A model generated the notes under the pieces. It had not been told where the DNA came from. It ran no database searches and was given only the letters and a program-made list of their open reading frames with translations. From G942493375 sp942493375 (GTDB lineage: Bacteria; Armatimonadota; UBA5829), in contig OW818698.1 in the NCBI GenBank assembly GCA_942493375.1, positions 2,046,001-2,110,000 of the forward strand: a DNA stretch of 64,000 nt, written 5' to 3'. Position numbers and translations under genes: made by a program. Below are positions 61,376 through 64,000 of the stretch, piece by piece; within the stretch, counting starts at the first letter, position 1, and each line of letters starts with the position of its first letter.

Positions 61376-61622
61376 TGGTCACTTTTAAGCTCTGTCAGCA
61401 CTTTATCTACACTCCTCAAATCCCGAAAGACCGTTGCTGGTTTCTTTACTAAAAGATACCCTCATGTTACCAATTGATTCTATTTAAATTCAAACCTCAA
61501 TAGATCCCGATAAACCGACGAATAAAGAATGCGCTCCGCCCACTCCAGGCTGAGCAGTCCGTTGAGACCTGGCCACAATGCTTCCGATGCTTCCCTCTAA
61601 GCTTGTTTTGCGGGTTCCTTCC

Positions 61623-62378
61623 TCAATTGATGTTCACGAGGTAGATGGAAAACGAGCCGGTGTGATGATGGTCGTTGATCCCGTATTCCCGCACCCAGAT
61701 TTCCTTGTTCGATCCACCGTCGCCCATGTTGACGAAGTAATACACATCCCGGTCCTGCCATTTTCCAGAGACTTTTTTCTGTCGCAGGCGGGCCTTCTCA
61801 ATGACCGGGTAATGCAGCGAGGTGAAGGCCGCGTCAGATTCGTTGGTCAGGATAATAACCGGTCGATCCAGGTCCAGCCATGCTTTGACTTTTCGGAACT
61901 TGTCATACTCAGTGCCCCTGATCCGCTCGATCGTGCAATTGTAACCCATGGTCTTGACATAGTCAACGGCTTTTTCCATCTTGTTGCCTGTTGTGCGACC
62001 GTATTTTTTACCCTGCCACGTCCCATAGGTGGTATCCATGAGCTGGGCGATCCAGCTGATGGCCGGGACCAGAGCAGGATCGTCGCGGCCGGATTGGATA
62101 TGGGGCATGGTAACGCCGGGTAGCAGTTTTGTTTTGCCCTTATGCTCTTTCCAGTAGCCGAAAACAATGGCATAAGCCGTAGCACCGCAGCCGACCGGGT
62201 GGCCGGACGATGTTAAGGTCTGATACCATCTTGGTGTCGAATGGAGCAGGTCGCCCTTAAGTTCCCGGTATTCGGCCGTCCAAGCCGAAATGGGGGCTAG
62301 AGTGCCGATCCCCAACCAAACTGCCAAGAATATGCCGAGTGAGCGATTCTTTTCCAGATTGTACCTTGCTGTGATCAT
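61623..62378 (-). CDS. C39-like papain-fold peptidase, exported
   Basis: A 251-residue protein with a signal-peptide-like N-terminus (about residues 12-32: LGIFLAVWLGIGTLAPISA). The papain-like catalytic set of C39_2 peptidases is visible: Cys64 in HPVGCGATAYA, His189 in SLHYPVIEK and Asn217/Asp220 in VNMGDGG. The gene is clearly richer in G+C than the flanking genes, suggesting transfer. GGAGGGG lies next to the ATG at 62378. A strong-SD small ORF and an IS3 remnant lie upstream. The substrate is unknown; peptide maturation or envelope turnover are options. Confidence 0.75.
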   Translation of the reverse strand: MITARYNLEKNRSLGIFLAVWLGIGTLAPISAWTAEYRELKGDLLHSTPRWYQTLTSSGHPVGCGATAYAIVFGYWKEHKGKTKLLPGVTMPHIQSGRDDPALVPAISWIAQLMDTTYGTWQGKKYGRTTGNKMEKAVDYVKTMGYNCTIERIRGTEYDKFRKVKAWLDLDRPVIILTNESDAAFTSLHYPVIEKARLRQKKVSGKWQDRDVYYFVNMGDGGSNKEIWVREYGINDHHHTGSFSIYLVNIN

Positions 62379-62420
62379 GATCCCCTCCTCAACAATAAAT
62401 GTGTCCCGGGGGGCAGGATA

Positions 62421-62483
62421 CTAACCTGCGCGGTGCGGGATCCTCGCCCTGGGACCCAGCATTTTCCATTCTCTTTTCGGCAT
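62421..62483 (-). CDS. Candidate 20-residue small ORF before the C39-like gene
   Basis: A near-consensus ribosome-binding site (AGGAGGTGAG) directly precedes an ATG that opens a basic 20-residue peptide (MPKREWKMLGPRARIPHRAG) ending in TAG. The peptide is followed about 40 bases later by the C39-like gene in the same direction. It begins right after the IS3 remnant stop. Such a strong site on a short frame could drive a peptide, or could be the translation start of a decayed gene. Confidence 0.35.
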   Translation of the reverse strand: MPKREWKMLGPRARIPHRAG

Positions 62484-62493
62484 CTCACCTCCT

Positions 62494-62637
62494 TTAATCA
62501 CAAACCTTGCTGACCTGCGCAGGAAAAAATGTACACGTTGTTTTATGCCGCATTTTGTGATTTCTTTCATACTCCTCTGGACTCATGTAGCCCAAAGAAG
62601 AATGAAGGTAACAGTTCAGTGATGCGGGAATACTGTC
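62494..62637 (-). pseudogene. C-terminal remnant of an IS3-family transposase
   Basis: A 47-codon fragment after an in-frame TAG reads LHSSLGYMSPEEYERN before a stop. That is the signature end of IS3-family (IS150/IS3 OrfB) integrase cores. The catalytic region upstream is gone and the rest of the element is not found. It shows that a mobile element once landed here, next to the G+C-rich peptidase gene. Confidence 0.75.
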
Positions 62638-62734
62638 CTAAACTGAACACTTACGAATGACGTCTTTCTCTGTTATTGAATACCCCTACATAGTAAAATA
62701 TATTCCTTGTGATTCTGAAATTGTTTTGAATTTA

Positions 62735-63694
62735 TTATTGTGCATTTTTCGTGTATCCGATAACATAGGCATTGTCATAAAAGTCAAACTGATGGCCTGT
62801 TTTATTTATAAGTATCCTATGCCAATAGGGCTTTGATGTTGGTTCAATGATCATATATACTCTTTCAGGAATTGGGGTAGTAGCGTAGGAAACTGCAATA
62901 TTGCCCGTGTCACCAATAAAATGAATACTGCCATTAGTAGTAGGACGTTTTGTGATATAGTCTAGTAATGATCTAGGACGCCAAACATAGAATGATTTAG
63001 ATAAGTGTTTTACTATGTCATCTACTATCAGCTGGCCATCATCTTCTCCCCATGAAGCTATGTAACGTCCATCTCTACTTATAGCAGCGTCATATTCCCA
63101 TGCTATCTTTTTTGAATATATCAAATCGCCATTTCTATTAATCACATACAGAATGCTTCGATCTTCATTTGATGTAACAAACATATAATCACAGTTCTTT
63201 GACAGACCAAAAGAAGTAACTATCGAGCTAGCTATTGCGCACTTATTATATCGGATATATTCAATAACCACATCAGTTCTATTGTGTTCATAATCGTACC
63301 TGACAATTTGAATATGACCGTTTTTTATACGTGCCCCATACAGTGTATCGTGATATATCCGGCCAGCGAAGTTGGGAATATCATAGAATTCGTTGCCAAC
63401 GAAATATTTAGACAGGCCACTAGAGTTATGGTCAATTGCATAATCCACAAGCAATTTGTTTGGAGGTTCATAATCATCAATACCAGATATACTTGTTGCC
63501 TCAGGAATTGCGGTCAATAATTGTTGACCACCATCAGATGAGATCAGGTATACAGAATTATCGCTGGTGGATAGATATGTAACATTAACCACATCTGATG
63601 AATCGTTGGTTATCTTTAGATATAGCGAAAAGACAATGGCACTCAAAACAATCGCAATTATTAATATTGTTATTCGTATTGATTTTCTATGCAT
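62735..63694 (-). CDS. Membrane-anchored propeller-like hypothetical protein
   Basis: A 319-residue protein with one N-terminal helix (about residues 8-27: ITILIIAIVLSAIVFSLYL). The extracytoplasmic part is rich in strands with a repeated pattern (VYLISSDGGQQLL, RSILYVINRNGDLIYSK, AAISRDGRYIASWGEDD), which resembles PD40/WD40-type propellers. I place the start at the ATG at 63694, after a weak GGA site; the longer frame runs into the hairpin repeat at 63713. It is A+T-rich relative to its neighbours. The function is unknown. Confidence 0.6.
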   Translation of the reverse strand: MHRKSIRITILIIAIVLSAIVFSLYLKITNDSSDVVNVTYLSTSDNSVYLISSDGGQQLLTAIPEATSISGIDDYEPPNKLLVDYAIDHNSSGLSKYFVGNEFYDIPNFAGRIYHDTLYGARIKNGHIQIVRYDYEHNRTDVVIEYIRYNKCAIASSIVTSFGLSKNCDYMFVTSNEDRSILYVINRNGDLIYSKKIAWEYDAAISRDGRYIASWGEDDGQLIVDDIVKHLSKSFYVWRPRSLLDYITKRPTTNGSIHFIGDTGNIAVSYATTPIPERVYMIIEPTSKPYWHRILINKTGHQFDFYDNAYVIGYTKNAQ

Positions 63695-63712
63695 GAATTT
63701 CAATTCCTTGGT

Positions 63713-63775
63713 GTTTCGAAACCTAGGGGTTGGATCACAAAAACCAACAAAACTATATCCGAACCCGAGAGTCAC
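63713..63775. repeat. Degenerate, dispersed copy of the hairpin-array unit
   Basis: GTTTCGAAACCTAGGGGTTGG at its left arm (first 20: GTTTCGAAACCTAGGGGTTG) and CCGAACCCGAGAGTCAC at its right arm match the array at 60.8-61.3 kb with several changes. It lies about 2.4 kb from the array, immediately upstream of the propeller-like gene. Confidence 0.7.
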
Positions 63776-63796
63776 ATATAACCAGATCAAATCCCA

Positions 63797-64000
63797 TCAC
63801 CTTCTCACCGGTGTAAGTAGAAAGGCCCTTTCATCTGATGATTGACCGGAGTTTGTCGGGGTAACGCGTTCTCCATAACCTACTATCTGGCCCTTATTGT
63901 TTATTGCTTGTGCCACCGCCAACCGTTTCCAGCCTTTGGGGAGTTTTACCAGGGACTGGAGGTTGATACGCCTTCCATTCTGCCACATGACTGCATGTTC
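63797..64000 (-). CDS. C-terminus of a HAF-repeat extracellular protein (cut by the window edge)
   Basis: The frame is open to the last base of the window, so only the final 67 residues are visible. HAVMWQNG followed by AVAQAINNKGQIVGYG and RAFLLTP is the pattern of HAF repeats, short beta-repeats of exported proteins often carrying sorting signals. No sorting signal is visible before the stop at 63797. The 5' part lies outside the window. Confidence 0.65.
   Translation of the reverse strand, partial: EHAVMWQNGRRINLQSLVKLPKGWKRLAVAQAINNKGQIVGYGERVTPTNSGQSSDERAFLLTPVRR

Noticed and set aside
62494..62637. Intact insertion sequence
   Set aside because: Only the last 47 codons of an IS3-type transposase remain and no terminal inverted repeat pair could be matched.
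1..64000. tRNA or rRNA genes
   Set aside because: No cloverleaf-like or rRNA-like conserved stretch was seen in any gap.

Overview
This is a bacterial chromosome segment of mid G+C content. Genes have strong GGAGG-type ribosome-binding sites, and many neighbours overlap by 4-8 bases (ATGA, GTGA, TTGA, TAATG), which points to tightly coupled operons. I see no rRNA, tRNA, CRISPR array, cas gene or intact insertion sequence. The lineage cannot be fixed from the sequence. Many secreted glycan-active proteins (four DUF4838 proteins, GH127, DUF4091, DUF4185, DUF6259), a fused homocysteine methyltransferase/MTHFR and a HAF-repeat protein would suit Armatimonadota or a similar free-living polysaccharide degrader, but that is a guess.

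Layout. 0-1.5 kb (minus): a lipid-headgroup-like operon of PAP2 phosphatase, nucleotidyltransferase and what looks like the stump of a CDP-alcohol phosphatidyltransferase. 1.8-5.7 kb (plus): a tandem alpha/beta hydrolase, two zinc-ribbon/DUF2007 proteins and an EamA transporter. 5.7-25.1 kb (plus): a long run of secreted glycan-related proteins. It contains a duplicated pair (DNRLRE protein + DUF4838-CBM9), two shorter DUF4838 paralogues, a CBM/TIM-barrel protein, a tandem triplicate of PH-like membrane proteins, GH127 and DUF4185. 25.1-29.8 kb (minus): HMT-MTHFR, a small zinc-ribbon membrane protein, a collagen-like Gly/Pro/Met-rich protein and a sialidase-fold protein. 30-37.9 kb (plus): a hydrogenase-4/complex-I-like membrane operon whose catalytic subunit lacks every Ni-binding cysteine. 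It is therefore an energy-converting hydrogenase-related (Ehr-type) complex rather than a hydrogenase. 38-40.7 kb (plus): two hemerythrins, a small lipoprotein and a Dph6-like ATPase. 40.7-49.1 kb (minus): DUF4091 and DUF6259 glycan enzymes, an M14 peptidase and cystathionine gamma-synthase. 49.3-56.1 kb (plus): a complete sulfate-to-cysteine operon, divergent from the gamma-synthase, with good sigma70 promoters on both sides. 56.3-60.8 kb (plus): two CorC/HlyC proteins and a GH10-like protein. 60.8-64 kb: a tandem hairpin array, a more G+C-rich patch with a C39-like peptidase and an IS3 transposase remnant, a propeller-like membrane protein and the end of a HAF-repeat protein.

The most unusual large-scale property is in the gaps. 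Nearly every intergenic space longer than about 100 bases, even inside operons, is a mosaic of short dispersed repeats. Several of these families, unrelated in sequence, share one design of about three degenerate 9-base units; others are near-perfect hairpins. Interior gaps not listed as features are short, and I see nothing recognisable in them.
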